NCBI RefSeq assembly: GCF_905171775.1
Contig: NC_053497.1
Location: 40,895,781 to 40,959,780, forward strand
From: Rana temporaria
Lineage: Eukaryota; Chordata; Amphibia; Anura; Ranidae
Direction of reading: 5' to 3'
DNA: 64,000 nt
Positions 24,301 to 39,300 of this stretch are shown piece by piece (within the stretch, counting starts at the first letter, position 1; the number at the start of each line of letters is the position of its first letter). Both the position numbers and the translations under genes were made by a program. The notes under the pieces were generated by a model, which searched no databases, was not told where the DNA came from, and worked only from the letters and a program-made list of their open reading frames with translations.

Positions 24301-27300
24301 GATGCGATCTGTGCGGCCAATGAGAGATGATCTCATATGTAAACATATGAGATCATCTCTCATTGCCATTTTACACAGAGACAGCGTCCTGTCTCTGGAG
24401 AGGAGACCGATCTGTGCCCCTTGTACATAGGGACATAGATCGGTCACCCCCCCCTCCACCTACAGTTAGAACACTATACAGGGAACATATTTAACCCCTC
24501 CCTCACCCCCTAGTGTTAACCCCTTCAATGCCAGTCACATTTATACTGTAATTAGTGCATATTTATAGCACTGATCGCAGTATAAATGTGAATGGCGCCA
24601 AAAATATGTCAAAAGTGTCCGATGTGTCCGCCATAACGTCGCAGTCCCAATAAAAATCGCAGATCGCCGCCATTTCTAGTAAAAAAAATAAAAAAAATAA
24701 AAAAATAATAATTCTGTCCCCTATTTTGTAGGCGCTATAACTTTTGCGCTTATTGCGATTTTTTTTTTTTTTTACCAAAAATATGTAGAAGAATACGTAT
24801 CGGCCTAAACTGAGAAAAAAAAATGTGTGTTTTTTTTTTTAAATCGGGATATTTATTATAGCAACAAGTACAAAATATTGTATTTTTTTTCAAAATTGTC
24901 GCTCTTTTTTGTTTATAGCACAACAAATAAAAACCACACAGGCGATCAAATACCACCAAAAGAAAGCTCCATTTGTGGGGAAAAAGGGATGTCAATTTTG
25001 TTTGGGAGCCACGTCGCACGACCGCGCAATTGTTAGTTAAAGCGACGCAGTGCCGAAAGCTGAAATTTCACCTGGGCAGGAGGGGGGTATATGTGCCTAG
25101 TAAGCAAGTGGTTAAAATTCGATTTTGGAATCAATGAAATTTCCGAAAATTACATTCACTGTTCAAAAATTTTTCAACCTGTTCCTTCAAATTTTTTCTT
25201 CACTATGGTGGAAAACGAATGTTAATTTGGCCCCACTATTAGAAAAGCGAATGAACGTTCTGAAAACAAATACAAAATTCTACCAACGCATGGCTTAGCT
25301 TTACACAGATCGCAGTGGTCCTGTCTGCAGCAGGGGATCAATATTAATGAAAACCATATTACAGAATAATTAAATGTTTACCAAAATGGTTTATTGACTG
25401 ACCTTTTGCTGTTTAGAATTGGGGTCGAGGATTAACTGATCATCGGCATCCAGTGCACATGTGACACCACAGAAAAGGGCGCGCATAGGGATCCCTGCAT
25501 CCATCAAGCCCATGCAGGCCGCATTAAGACAGCAGGCAAGTAACTGAGAAGAGTTAAGGTTTGTAAATCAAATGGCACAAACTGATGAATGTGAGGAAAA
25601 GAAAAAGTCTATAAGCCAGAGCGTAGAACAGTGCATTACAATACATTTTAGAGCCAATTTTTTTTTTACTGCCTACGGCATGGAGGTCCTTTCAATGATC
25701 TCTATAGCCTTCATAGAAGTCTATGACAAAGCTCGCTAGAAGCACCACCAGCATTTTTTTTTTCAGCTTTAGCTTCGTTTTGTTTTGGAGGCATGAGATA
25801 TCCCAAGATGTACTGGGAAACCAACAAGCAATCCGGAAAGATATCATAAGCAGTCACTTCTGGTTCATGTGTATATTTTCTGGGGGGAGTGTCTGGTGCA
25901 GACATCACATCTGGTGCGCAGCGAGGAGCATTAGGAAGGTGAGCGGGGGCTGGACCAGAGTGGAGCAACTAGCAGATACGCAGTGTGCAACATGGGAACG
26001 CTATAGCGGAGGGTGAGCGGTGACAGGAGAGAGAGGACTGAGCAGCAGTGGATCAGCAAAGCTGGGGGCACAGAGCAGCTAGAAACTAGAAATGTGCGTA
26101 GCGTGGAAGCAATATAGTGGGAGGTGAGCGAGGACCAGAGAGAGGAGGATCAGCAACCAGACGATCAGCAGAGCTGGGGGTTACTACTAAGGATGAGCTC
26201 TGGCTTGTTCGCACGCCCCATGTGCAGAGCCCTGCCAAGAAGTCGGCGCTGCGCTAATCACAGGCAGTGAGACATTTCCCGATCTCTGCAGCCCCGCATC
26301 GGGACAATGTCTCACTGCCTGTCATTAGCGCAGTGCCCACTTCCTGGTGTGCTCTGCACGTGGGCTGTGCAAACACACCGGAGCTCATCCTTAGTTACTA
26401 CTGGGTGGGGGATCAGCAGAGTTGGAGGTTAATTCATTATAGCATCACTGAAGCATCACCAAAGCAAACACATCAAAAAAGCATGTCGAAGCAGTAGGTG
26501 CTTTAATGTGCATTGAAGTCAAAGCAAGTGTAAATGAGCCCCATATTTGGTGTCCATAGGAGGAAAAGTGCCCCATCTTTGGTGTTGGTAGAAGGAATAG
26601 TGTCCCATATTTGGTGTCAGTAGGAGGAATAGTGTCCCATATTTGGTGTCAGTAGGAGGAATAGTGCCCCATTGTTGGTTTCAGTAGGAGGAATAGTGCC
26701 TCATCAGTAAAAGGAATAATACCCCATCTTTGGAGTCACTAAGCAGGAATGGTTTCAGTGGAAGGAAACTGCCTCATTGTTGGTGCCAGTGGAAGGAATA
26801 GTGCACCATCGTAGGTATCAGTGGAAGGAATAGTGCCTCATATTGCCCCACCACTGGTGTCAGCGGGAAGGAACAGTGCCCCACCCTTGATATCGGTGTA
26901 AGGAATAGTGCCCCATCTTTGGAGTCACTAGGAGGAATGGTGTCAGCAGGAAGGAACCGTGCCCCACCCTTGGTGTCAGCAGGAAGGAGCCGTGCCCCAA
27001 TATTTGGTATCAGGAGGTGGGAAAGTGCCCCATCTTTGGAGTCACCAAGAGGAATGGTGTCAGTGGACAGAATAGTGCCTCATTGTTGGTATCAGCAAGA
27101 AGAATAAATGCCCCACCGCTGGTGTTAAAGGGAGGAATAGTGCCCTACCACTGGTGTCAGTGGGAAGAACAGTGCCCTACCCTTGGATATCAGTGGAAGA
27201 AACAGTGCCCCACCCATTGGTGTCAGTAGGGGGAATAGTGCCCCATCTTTGGTGTCAGTGAGAGGAATAGTGTTCCTCTATTTATATTAGGAGGAGGAAT

Positions 27301-30300
27301 TATGCCCTATTGTTGGTGTCAGTGGCAGGAATAGTGTCCCATTGTTGGTGTCAGTGGGAGGAATCTCAAGTGTCTCAAGGTAAGCAGTTTGGAGACAACT
27401 GATCTATACATAAGATACAACTGTCAACTGCAAAGTTTGTGTGTCAACAAAGGGCATGCAGGTAATGGGAATGGAGTTGAACTCCTCTCCTCCAGCTGAA
27501 GTCTTACTTCTCCATGCTGCAATCTCCCAACTGCAAAAAGTAAATTGCCAGCAGGGAAATTGACACTCCAATGTAGAAAATGCACCACTGTAGTAGTCCG
27601 TGTGTGATGAAGCAGAAAAAAAAACGAGTTTTATCTTTTGTAGTGGAGGAAGCGTATCTGCCTATTGGCCACATATATTGCCTCATCTGTGATAAGCACT
27701 TGCAATGTTCCTGTGTACACATTTTTATGCATGTAAATGAGTAAACATGAGAGACGCTGAAACTTGTTGCACTGCTCGTACTATTGCTTCCATTAGATGC
27801 CAATAATAAAATGCTAAGAGCGGCAATAAACATTGTTTTCCGGCTATCAGCAAACAATGCTTCCAGCATAGGGGACAATAATGAGAGCTGTGGGTTTGTT
27901 ATTACAGTTGGAGTGTAATAGTTTGCATGAAAAGAAGATCTGAGTGAGCCGGGCTCAATCCTCCACTCTCAGCACCGGCTGAAGGATGGTCAGATATTTG
28001 CCCGCTGTCTTTCTTAGCCATTGTATCGGACATTGCCTACAACTTACAGCAATACTGTATTCTCATTATCAACATAGCAAAAACCGATATGTGTCGATTC
28101 AGCACTCCGGGAGGAAGCGTGAATGCCAGAGGCCCCGAGGCCAGTAAGAACGATGGGGATGGCAGACTAATTAGAAAATAACATTTCTGACAAGTCTCTC
28201 CCCAGTCCTATTTTAAGCGTGTTTATTACTGAACAGACGTCTTCCATTCAAGAGTTTATGACATCCTAATTTATCGCTCTACCTGTATGGTGTTAATTGA
28301 CTTGCTAATTTGTGACAAACTGCAGGGAAAACGATCCTATCTGTGTCTTATGAGCACAAGTCCTGGTTTCTAAAGTTTTCTATTTCACGAGACTAAGCTA
28401 TCGCACAAAGATCTGTCAAATCCGGGATACTAGAACCAGCGCTGGCAAAGAACCATTAAACCAGCTCTGACATAAAAGATGAGTTCACCTTTTGGGAAAA
28501 AATAATAGATACACATATTTTTGCAGAAAAAAAAAAAAAACAATGTGCGTTTATTATTTTTTATTCCGGAGCCTGGAAAGCATTGCACCCACGATCTTTG
28601 GATCAGCGGTGCAATGGCAGACTCCTGCAGCTTTCAGCCTATACCATGGGCTGCAGGGCTTGTGAATGTACTACAAGGCCGCTCTTTGGTGACCTCACAG
28701 TCCATTCAAAACTACAAGCAGTCAGCTGCAAAGACTGATGGTTGTTGTAGTTCATGCATTCACAGGGAAGCGTGAATGAAATACGCGACCATGTGGGAAG
28801 AGCCCCATACGGCCACGTAATTTTCAAATAGTGACAGAGGGTATGGAGAGAAGATGTCCGGTTCACTGTCATGTTGGAGGAGAGGCTGCAGCCGCTGGAA
28901 CATGTTCCACCATAAATATGGGTGGAAAATGTAATATGTTCCAAAAGGCGAACTTATGCTTATGTTGTGGTTTGCAAGTGGCTGGCTTTCTCAAATCAGG
29001 GGTGATGTCCCCATTCTCCCACCGATTCTTTATCGGGCTTTCCTTTTCCACCTGCGCACCAAAGAAACGATCCGACCAGCTGGTCACAGAGGCGATAAAA
29101 GACTAGATAGTCTTTGATTGCCTCTATGGCCTTGGAGGACCAGAGCGACATCATGACGTCACTTTTGTTCCAGGGTGGAAGTGAACAATTGTATTTATTT
29201 AAAGCATCTTGATCTTTTGGTATTAAAAAGGTGAGATTTGGGGTCTTTCTGACCAAGGTCACTTCATAAAGAGGACCTGCCATCCTTATTTCTATTACAA
29301 GGGATGTTTAAAAAAAAAAAAAAAATACCCTTCACTTTTACTGTAAACACCCCCATCCCTCCATGCTCATGCGAAGAAGCGAACGCATACATAGGTTACG
29401 CATTAATACGTAAACTGAGTTTGCACCACACACGTGAGGTATTGCCGCGAACGTTAGCGTGAGAGCATCAATTCTAGCACCGGACCTCCGCTGTAACTCT
29501 AAACTGGTAACCTGTAAAACGTCACCTTTGGAGATTTTTAAGTACTGTAGTTTAGCACCATTTCATGAGTGTGCGCAATTTTAGAGCACGACATGTAAGG
29601 TATCCATTTACTCGGCTTAACATCTTTCATATTTTACAAAAAATTGGGGGTATACATTGTTTTTTTTTTTATTATTATTATTCATTAAAGTGTATTTTTT
29701 TCCCAAAAAATTGCATTTGAAAAACATCTGCAGAAATACTACGTGACAAAAAAAAAAAAAAGGTAAAGCCATTTTATTTCCAAGGGTGTCTGTTAAAAAA
29801 ATTAAATAAAAAAATGTATATCTCTATATATCTATCGATAGATAGATAGATAGATATATATAAATAAAATGTTTGGGGGGTTATAAGTAATTTTCTAGCA
29901 AAAAATATGGATATAAACTTGTAAACAAAAAGTACCAGAAAAGGCTTGATCTCCAGTTGGTTAAAGCAGTCCTACTAATGTATGGCTAACTTTCCACTAT
30001 TTGTTGCACCTCTGGCTGCAGGCACTCTCCTCCGCTGTCTGATGCTTTCAGGTGGGTGGCCCCTCAGCGTCCTTGTGTACAATGCAGGAATCCTGGCCCT
30101 GCATTGTACAGGTAGACGTCAGAGATATGCCACTGGCTGCGCAGCCAATGGGAGAGGATTCAGTAAAATCGGTTGGACGAGGAGAAGAAAGCCTGTGGGA
30201 GTGAGAAATAATGTGATTATATCACCTTATTTATCAACCACTAGGCAAAAAAAAAAAACTAACCCCTGCAGTGGGGCACGGGACCCACTACAAGGGTAAT

Positions 30301-33300
30301 TCCCCCCCCCCCCCCCCCCCCCCAGAGTTCAGCTTTAAGATTCTCCACTTGGCAGCCTTTTTCTACAAGTTTGCGAGTTTCAAGGATAATGTACCATGAT
30401 TACATACTTCCCTTCTTACCTTTGATTGCTCTACACCACTGAAGTAATTACACTTATTTGCTCCATTATACAGTCTCATACACACACTAAACACAGTTAT
30501 AGTACAAAGCGCTGGGATATTTCTAGAACACCTTTGACTTCAGAAAGAGGGAGGATTGGAACATCTCCTGAGCTATACTCCAATAACCTCTTATGACAGT
30601 CAGACCGCATTTCACAAATGCCAATACCAGGGTGGCAATATCATACAGTACATAATGATATATACTATGTGCAATACAGGTTCATATTATTAAAGGAGAA
30701 GTCTTTTGGCCATACTTTCCCCCTGTGGGTCACACTTCGTTCTGTGCTCCTGTGACCCAGGTTCATCACACAGCCACTCCAGGCTCTAAAACAGTGGTTC
30801 TCAACCTGGGGGTCGAATGACGATTTGCCAGGGGTCCCCAAATCCTGGGCTGTTTCTGAATCCCGCATCACTCCCCCAGCCTTTTCGTGGTCAACCAGCA
30901 GGGCTGTCCCTGGAGCCTGTGGCTGCCCAGCTGGGCTGTTTCTAAAGCCCCCGGCTGCCCACTCAGCCACTTCACAGCCGACCATTCAGTTCACAGCATC
31001 GGTGGAGGGGCAGAGACTAGAGATCAGCTGACTGGTGAGGAATGTGAAGTGGGAGGGGTTGGAAGAGACCCTATCTCCCGATTTTGGCATAGGTGTCACT
31101 GCTACAAGACACCACAAAGTCAGAGACACAGTGAGTAACACTACCTGTGATTAGAGTTGCCATTAAAAGTCCCCACTACAGTTCTCAGATGGGCAGCTGA
31201 CCTTGATCAAGAGCACCTAAGTTGACTGATCAGAACTCCCCCCAGCACTGCCACTTATCCCAACTCCCCCAACCAGGGAGTAAGATGAGGAATAAATATA
31301 GAGAATACATTGAAGGGAGAGGAAAAGAGGGGGATGAACAAAGAAAAAGGGAGAGAAAGAATAAGAAAAAGAACAAGAAAGATGGCTAGAGAGATGGATG
31401 GGGAAAACAATTCGGACAGAGAGAGATAAAAGGGAAAGAAAAGGAGAACAAAGAGAAAGAGTGGCACATCCTAAAATGTACTATAAGGGGTTTTAATACT
31501 GTACAAGTGGAAGGGACTCAGGGAGTGCTAAATGTCCGGGGGTTTGGGGTGCAAATTACTTGTCTTCCTTGGGTGCTGACAACCCACATTACAATTTTTT
31601 TTTTTACTGTTAGGGGTCCCCACAACTTGGGAAATTTTATCAAGGGGTCACGCATTAGAGAGGTTGAGAACCACTGCTCTAAAAGGATCCTGACAATCTC
31701 AGGACCTGCCCAGATGCCTGACTAGTAGCTGGCTCAGTCTCTCAGCGCCCCGCTGAGAGCTTGAACAAGGCTCAGCCTGCACCAGAGACCTGAGTGATTA
31801 GAGGTCTTTGATCGCTCAGTTCTCAGTGTAGAGCCGGCAGGGGACAGCTTCAGCCATCTCGTTGAGTATACAAGTTTTTGTTTGAATCTCGCACCGATCT
31901 TTAAAGAAAATTCTGCAAGGTGTCACAGCCGCCTTCCCTTAACCTGCAACCGCTGGGGACCTGAAAACCAGTAAAGATCCGGCCTGGGTGAGAACAGCGC
32001 TGGATCCTTTTATTAAAAATCAGCCGCTGGGGCAGGGTCCCATTCACTTGAATAGGTCATGTTGGGTGGTGGTTTTACCTGTAGAGTACATCTTCCCGAC
32101 TTGCAACCATGGCAGCGTGTACCAACATGGCCGTGTTAACTTCCAGCTTGGCAATCAGGGGGTAAGTTTTGGGTTTAATACTGCTTTAATAATTATAAAA
32201 AAAAAAAAAAAATGTTTTTAAAAGCTTGTCTAGGTACACTTACCTGTGTGCAACACTTCTAATACACAAGAATATATCAACCAAACATTTTCTCCTCTTA
32301 ACTAGGGATGAGCCGAACATACCCGGGTTCGGTTCGCATCAGAACGTTCGAACAGACCGCGGGTTCGCGCGAACATTTAGAACCCCATTGAAGTCTATGG
32401 GACTCGAACGTTCGAATTCAAAAACGATCATTTTAAAGACCAATTTTCAATTTAATTTTGGTAAACGTCTTTCAGAACCCGGGTCTTGCCCCAGGGAACA
32501 TGTATCAATCGAAAAAAATATTTTAAAAACGGACGTTTTTGCGGAGCAGCGATTTTAATGATGTTTAAAGTGAAAAAAAAAAAATGAAAAATTCCTTCAA
32601 ATATCACACCTGCTGTGTGTCTCTAGTAGTGGCACATGTTTAGAAATGTCCCTGCACAACATTAAATTATTATAAGAACAAAGTAATTTAATACTGGTTG
32701 CGCACGTGCTGTGTGGGAACAATATCTCGATTATTTTAGGGGTGGTGGGGGGGGTGGCATTATCTTTTTGGGAAAGCAAAATTGTAGAAAAAAGGGCACC
32801 CCTCAAACATACTGTAATTGTAGCGCAACAAAGAGCCACGTGCAAAGTATTGCATCAAAAATTGTTATTAGGCGCCCTTGTTACACAGGGGCATAAAAAT
32901 GTGTCCGTAGGCGCAACATAACACTGCAACCCCTCCCAATATCTGTAATTGTAGCGCAACAAGGAGCCACGTGCAAAGTATTGCATCAAAAATTGTTATT
33001 AGGTGCCCCTGTTACACAGGGGCATAAAAATGTGTCCATAGGCGCAACATAACACTGCAACCCCTCCCAATATCTGTAATTGGAGCGCAACAAGGAGCCA
33101 CGTGCAAAGTATTGCATCAAAAATTGTTATTAGGTGCCCCTGTTGCACAGGGGCATAAAAATGTGTCCGTAGGCGCAACATAACACTGCAACCCCTCCCA
33201 ATATCTGTAATTGGAGCGCAACAAGGAGCCACGTGCAAAGTATTGCATCAAAAATTGTTATTAGGTGCCCCTGTTACACAGGGGCATAAAAATGTGTCCA

Positions 33301-36300
33301 TAGGCGCAACATAACACTGCAACCCCTCCCAATATCTGTAATTGGAGCGCAACAAGGAGCCACATGCAAAGTATTGCATCAAAAATTGTTATTAGGTGCC
33401 CCTGTTACACAGGGGCATAAAAATGTGTCCATAGGCGCAACATAACACTGCAACCCCTCCCAATATCTGTAATTGGAGCGCAACAAGGAGCCACGTGCAA
33501 AGTATTGCATCAAAAATTGTTATTAGGCGCCCTTGTTACACAGGGGCATAAAAATGTGTCCGTAGGCGCAACATAACACTGCAACCCCTCCCAATATCTG
33601 TAATTGGAGCGCAACAAGGAGCCACGTGCAAAGTATTGCATCAAAAATTGTTATTAGGCGCCCTTGTTACACAGGGGCATAAAAATGTGTCCGTAGGCGC
33701 AACATAACACTGCAACCCCTCCCAATATCTGTAATTGTAGCGCAACAAGGAGCCACGTGCAAAGTATTGCATCAAAAATTGTTATTAGGTGCCCCTGTTA
33801 CACAGGGGCATAAAAATGTGTCCATAGGCGCAACATAACACTGCAACCCCTCCCAATATCTGTAATTGGAGCGCAACAAGGAGCCACGTGCAAAGTATTG
33901 CATCAAAAATTGTTATTAGGTGCCCCTGTTACACAGGGGCATAAAAATGTGTCCATAGGCGCAACATAACACTGCAACCCCTCCCAATATCTGTAATTGG
34001 AGCGCAACAAGGAGCCACGTGCAAAGTATTGCATCAAAAATAGTTATTAGGTGCCCCTGTTACACAGGGGCATAAAAATGTGTCCGTAGGCGCAACATAA
34101 CACTGCAACCCCTCCCAATATCTGTAATTGGAGCGCAACAAGGAGCCACGTGCAAAGTATTGCATCAAAAATTGTTATTAGACGCCCCTGTTACACAGGG
34201 GCACAAAAATTAGGCCTTAGGCCACGTGCAAAGTATTGCATCAAAAATTGTTATTAGACGCCCCTGTTACACAGGGGCACAAAAATTAGGCCTTAGGCCA
34301 CGTGCAAAGTATTGCATCAAAAATTGTTATTAGACGCCCCTGTTACACAGGGGCACAAAAATTAGGCCTTAGGCCACGTGCAAAGTATTGCATCAAAAAT
34401 TGTTATTAGACGCCCCTGTTACACAGGGGCACAAAAATTAGGCCTTAGGCCACGTGCAAAGTATTGCATCAAAAATTGTTATTAGACGCCCCTGTTACAC
34501 AGGGGCACAAAAATTAGGCCTTAGGCCACGTGCAAAGTATTGCATCAAAAATTGTTATTAGACGCCCCTGTTACACAGGGGCACAAAAATTAGGCCTTAG
34601 GCACTGGTGGCGGAGCACAGAAAAACAAAATTTCTTACTAGCTAACAGCATGAAAAGTGAGGAGGAGAAGGATATTCCATCAGCAGCACAACAGGACAGT
34701 CACTCAGCATCAGCAGTCTCAAAGGGATCTGATATTTCAACACAAAATTCTTATTCAGTAACATCAGCATCAGGTGCTTGGTAGCCGGTGTTGATCCAAG
34801 CCTGATTCATTTTGATGAAGGTCAGTCGATCAACAGAGTCGGTGGAGAGGCGTACCCTGTGATCGGTCACAAAGCCTCCAGCAGCACTGAATGTACGTTC
34901 TGAAAGAACACTGGATGCAGGGCAAGCCAGTAGCTCAATTGCGTACTGTGCAAGCTCTGGCCAGTGATCCATCCTCAAGACCCAGTAAGCCAGAGGATTT
35001 TCCGTGGGGAAGGTGTCCAAGTCGGATTTTGCCGCTAGGTATTCCCGGACCATGTAAACCAGACGCTGGCGATGGTTGCTGGAACCGGTCAGACCTTGGG
35101 GCTGCGGACTAAAAAATTGTCTGAACGCATCGGTCAGACGGCCACCTTCTCCACCGCTCCTTCTCTGACTCACCGAAGCCTCAGCAAGACGTTGTCCAGG
35201 GCCAGGTTTTGGTAATCCCCCCGGTTCTGGGAACGCATTGCACAGACCCTTCTGCAAGGCCTCCCGCAGTAGTTTCATCTTCTGCTCCCTCTGCGATGGC
35301 AACATAAGATCCGTTACCTTACTCTTGTAACGTGGATCAAGGAGAGTTGCCAGCCAGTAATGATCCCTCTCCTTGATAGCACGTACACGAGGATCCTTAC
35401 GCAGGCTTTGCAGAATCAGGGAGGCCATGCAGCGTAGGTTTGCAGAGGCATTCGGGGCACAGTCCTCTGGGTCACTGAGGAGGACAGGATCCTCAGCCAC
35501 CTCATCCCAGCCACGTAAAAGTCCACGTGTTCCTTGGGACTGTAAATGATCCCTTGAAGACTGCTGCTGTTGATGCTGAGTGCTAGGCTCCACCTCCATG
35601 CTGCTGATACAATCCTCCTCCTCCTCCTCCTCCTCCTCTTCCTGTGTTCCAGGTGGGCAAGCAGGAACAGTGTCTGGATAAAGGGGGCCTTGAGAGGTAA
35701 GGAAGTCCTCCTCTTCCTCCCACTGTTCTGCCTCAAGGGCCCTGTCCATTATTCCACGTAGGGTGTGCTCCAACATGTGAATAAGCGGGACAGTCTCACT
35801 GATGCATGCACTGTCACTGCTCACCATCCTCGTGGCCTCCTCAAATGGTGACAGGACAGTGCATGCATCCCTGATCAAGGCCCACTGGCGTGGTGAAAAA
35901 AACCCAAGCTCCCCTGAGCCAGTTCTGCTGCCATATTGGCACAGGTACTCATTGATGGCCCTCTGCTGCGTGTGCAGCCGCTGCAGCATGGCCAACGTAG
36001 AGTTCCATCTGGTGGGCATGTCACAGATTAGGCGGTTCTTGGGCAGGTTGTATTCCCTCTGGAGGTCTGTCAGCCGAGCAGTGGCATTATATGACCTCCG
36101 GAAATGCACACAGACTTTCCTGGCCTGCCTCAGGACATCCTGTAAGCCAGGGTACCTGCCCAAGAACCGCTGCACCACCAAATTGAGAACATGCGCAAAA
36201 CAGGGCACATGGGTGAGTTTTCCACGTCGCAGGGCAGAGAGGAGGTTGGTGCCATTATCGCTGACCACCATTCCAGGCTTCAGCTGGCGTGGCATCAACC

Positions 36301-39300
36301 ACCTCTGAGCCTGCCCCTGCAGAGCTGAAAGAACCTCTTCCCCAGTGTGGCTCCTGTCACCCAAGCACACCAGCTCTAGGACCGCATGGCATCTCTTGGC
36401 CTGCATTCCTGCGTAGCCCGTCGTACGCCTACGGAGCACGGCTGGTTCTGAGCCAACATCACCACAGGAAGAGGCCACAGAGGAAGAAGAAGAGGAGGGG
36501 GTGGAGGAGAGAGGTGTGTCACAAGCAGTTGTAGTGTTTTGGAGGCGTGGTGGTGGAACAACCTCCAAAACTACTGTGCCTTGACCTGCGTCCTTCCCAG
36601 CTGCCAGCAGAGTCACCCAATGGGCCGTAAAAGACAGGTAACGTCCCTGTCCATGCCTGCTGGACCATGAGTCAGCGGTAAGATGCACCTTACCACTGAC
36701 CGCCCTGTCCAGCGAGGTATGGACATTGCCTTCCACATGCCGGTAGAGAGCCGGAATCGCCTTCCGTGAAAAAAAGTGGCGTTTGGGTACTTGCCACTGA
36801 GGTACTGCACATTCCACAAACTCACGGAAGGGGGCAGAATCTACCAACTGAAAAGGTAGCAGTTGAAGTGCTAGCAATTTTGCTAAGCTAGCATTCAACC
36901 GCTGGGCATGTGGATGGCTGGGAGCGTACTTCTTTCGGCGCTGCAGCAGCTGGGGCAGGGAAATTTGTCTGGTAATATCAGTAGATTGGCCGGATGTACT
37001 ACCACTACTACGTTGTGACACACCTATTTCTACACCTTCGGTGCAGGCTGCAGAGAGGACTAGGGGTCTAGTGGGGTTTGAGGTCACAGAAGGGCAAGGG
37101 GAGGACCGCTTTGGTCTTTGGTGTGGGTCTTTCTGGTATGCCTGCCAACGAGCTGCATGGCAGGTCGACATATGTCTGGACAAGCATGTGGTGCCCAAGC
37201 GGGTGATGTTTTGGCCACGCGAGATACGCTTGAGACATATGTTGCAAACAGCAAAGGTAGCATCTGATGGACAGGTTTCAAAAAAGGCCCACACCAAAGA
37301 ACTTTTGCTGTACCGTTGAGACACAGCAGCGCCACGTAATGCAGTTGGTGTACTGCCCTTAAGCTGACCCCTGGAGGGCTTCCTGCCTCTTTGAAGATGT
37401 GCCTGTGCCTCGTCCTCTTCCTCCTCCTCCTCTCTCCTACCAGGCACCCAGGTAGAGTCAATGACCTCATCATCCCCTCCCTCCTCATCATCACTGGCGA
37501 CAACCTGGCAGTATGCTCCAGCTGGGGGAACATCACTCCCAGATTGTTGTCCCTCTCGGCCACCCCCTCTCCCTGGGCTCACATCAATGCCTTCCTCTAT
37601 CAGTGTTCCGTCATCGGAGTCTTCAAAACGCTGTGCATCTTCAGCTAGCATGTACCCAACACTGTGTTGAAACAGTTCGGGGGACTCCTCAGGAGGACAC
37701 GGTGGGACTAGGGAAGGATTGTGTGATCCCATTGTGCAGAGGGTAGAGGACGCCTTGGCAGCTGCTTTGCCAGACAAACTATAATCAGTCTGTGTGAGAG
37801 AGGATGAGGAGGATGAGGACGGCTTGGTCATCCACTCAACTAATTTCTCAGCATGTTGAGGCTCAACACGGCCAGCTCCCGAAAAGAAGGACGAGCGGCC
37901 ACGGCCACGTGCTGAAGAGAATGCACCACATCCATCACCAGCGTTACCTCTAGATGCAGAGCCTGCTTGCCCTCGTGACTCTCTGCCTCTCTTTGTCCTT
38001 CCAGCCATAGTTATGCGTTCAGGTGTTATGTAACAAAATAGTCGCTGTCACACCGACTGCGTTCAGATGGTATTAAACAGCAACCACACAGTAAGAGCGA
38101 CTTGGCTCAAGTGTAAAGTAACAAAATAGTCGCTGTCACACCAACTGCGTTCAGATGGTATTAAACAGCAACCACACAGTAAGAGCGACTTGGCTCAAGT
38201 GTAAAGTAACAAAGTAGTCGCTGTCACACCGACTGCGTTCAGATGGTATTAAACAGCAATCACACAGTAAGAGCGACTTGGTTCAAGTGTAAAGTAACAA
38301 AATAGTCGCTGTCACACCAACTGCGTTCAGATGGTATTAAACAGCAACCACACAGTAAGAGCGACTTGGCTCAAGTGTAAAGTAACAAAATAGTCGCTGT
38401 CACACCGACTGCGTTCAGATGGTATTAAACAGCAACCACACAGTAAGAGCGACTTGGCTCAAGTGTGAAGTAACAAAATAGTCGCTGTCACACCAACTGC
38501 GTTCAGATGGTATTAAACAGCAACCACACAGTAAGAGCGACTTGGCTCAAGTGTAAAGTAACAAAATAGTCGCTGTCACACCAACTGCGTTCAGATGGTA
38601 TTAAACAGCAACCACACAGTAAGAGCGACTTGGCTCAAGTGTAAAGTAACAAAATAGTCGCTGTCACACCGACTGCGTTCAGATGGTATTAAACAGCAAT
38701 CACACAGTAAGAGCGACTTGGTTCAAGTGTAAAGTAACAAAATAGTCGCTGTCACACCAACTGCTTTCAGATGGTATTAAACAGCAACCACACAGTAAGA
38801 GCGACTTGGCTCAAGTGTAAAGTAACAAAATAGCCGCAGTGACACCAACTGCCTTTAGTTGCTATTAAACAGCACGCACGCAGTAATAGCGACTGCGGTC
38901 AAATGCGATTTAACAGCACGCACGCAGTGACACCAACTGCCTTTAGTTGCTATTAAACAGCACGCACGCAGTAATAGCGACTGCGGTCAAATGCGATTTA
39001 ACAGCACGCACGCAGTGACACCAACTGCCTTTAGTTGCTATTAAACAGCACGCACGCAGTAATAGCGACTGCGGTCAAATGCGATTTAACAGCACGCACG
39101 CAGTGACACCAACTGCCTTTAGTTGCTATTAAACAGCACGCACGCAGTAATAGCGACTGCGGTCAAATGCGATTTAACAGCACGCACGCAGTGACACCAA
39201 CTGCCTTTAGTTGCTATTAAACAGCACACACGCAGTAATAGCGACTGCGGTCAAATGCGATTTAACAGCACGCACGCAGTGACACCAACTGCCTTTAGTT

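Noticed and set aside
35416..37563. Other-frame reading frames over the hAT transposase
   Set aside because: The minus-strand 34751-38008 frame explains this region with all hAT landmarks. The others have no motif.
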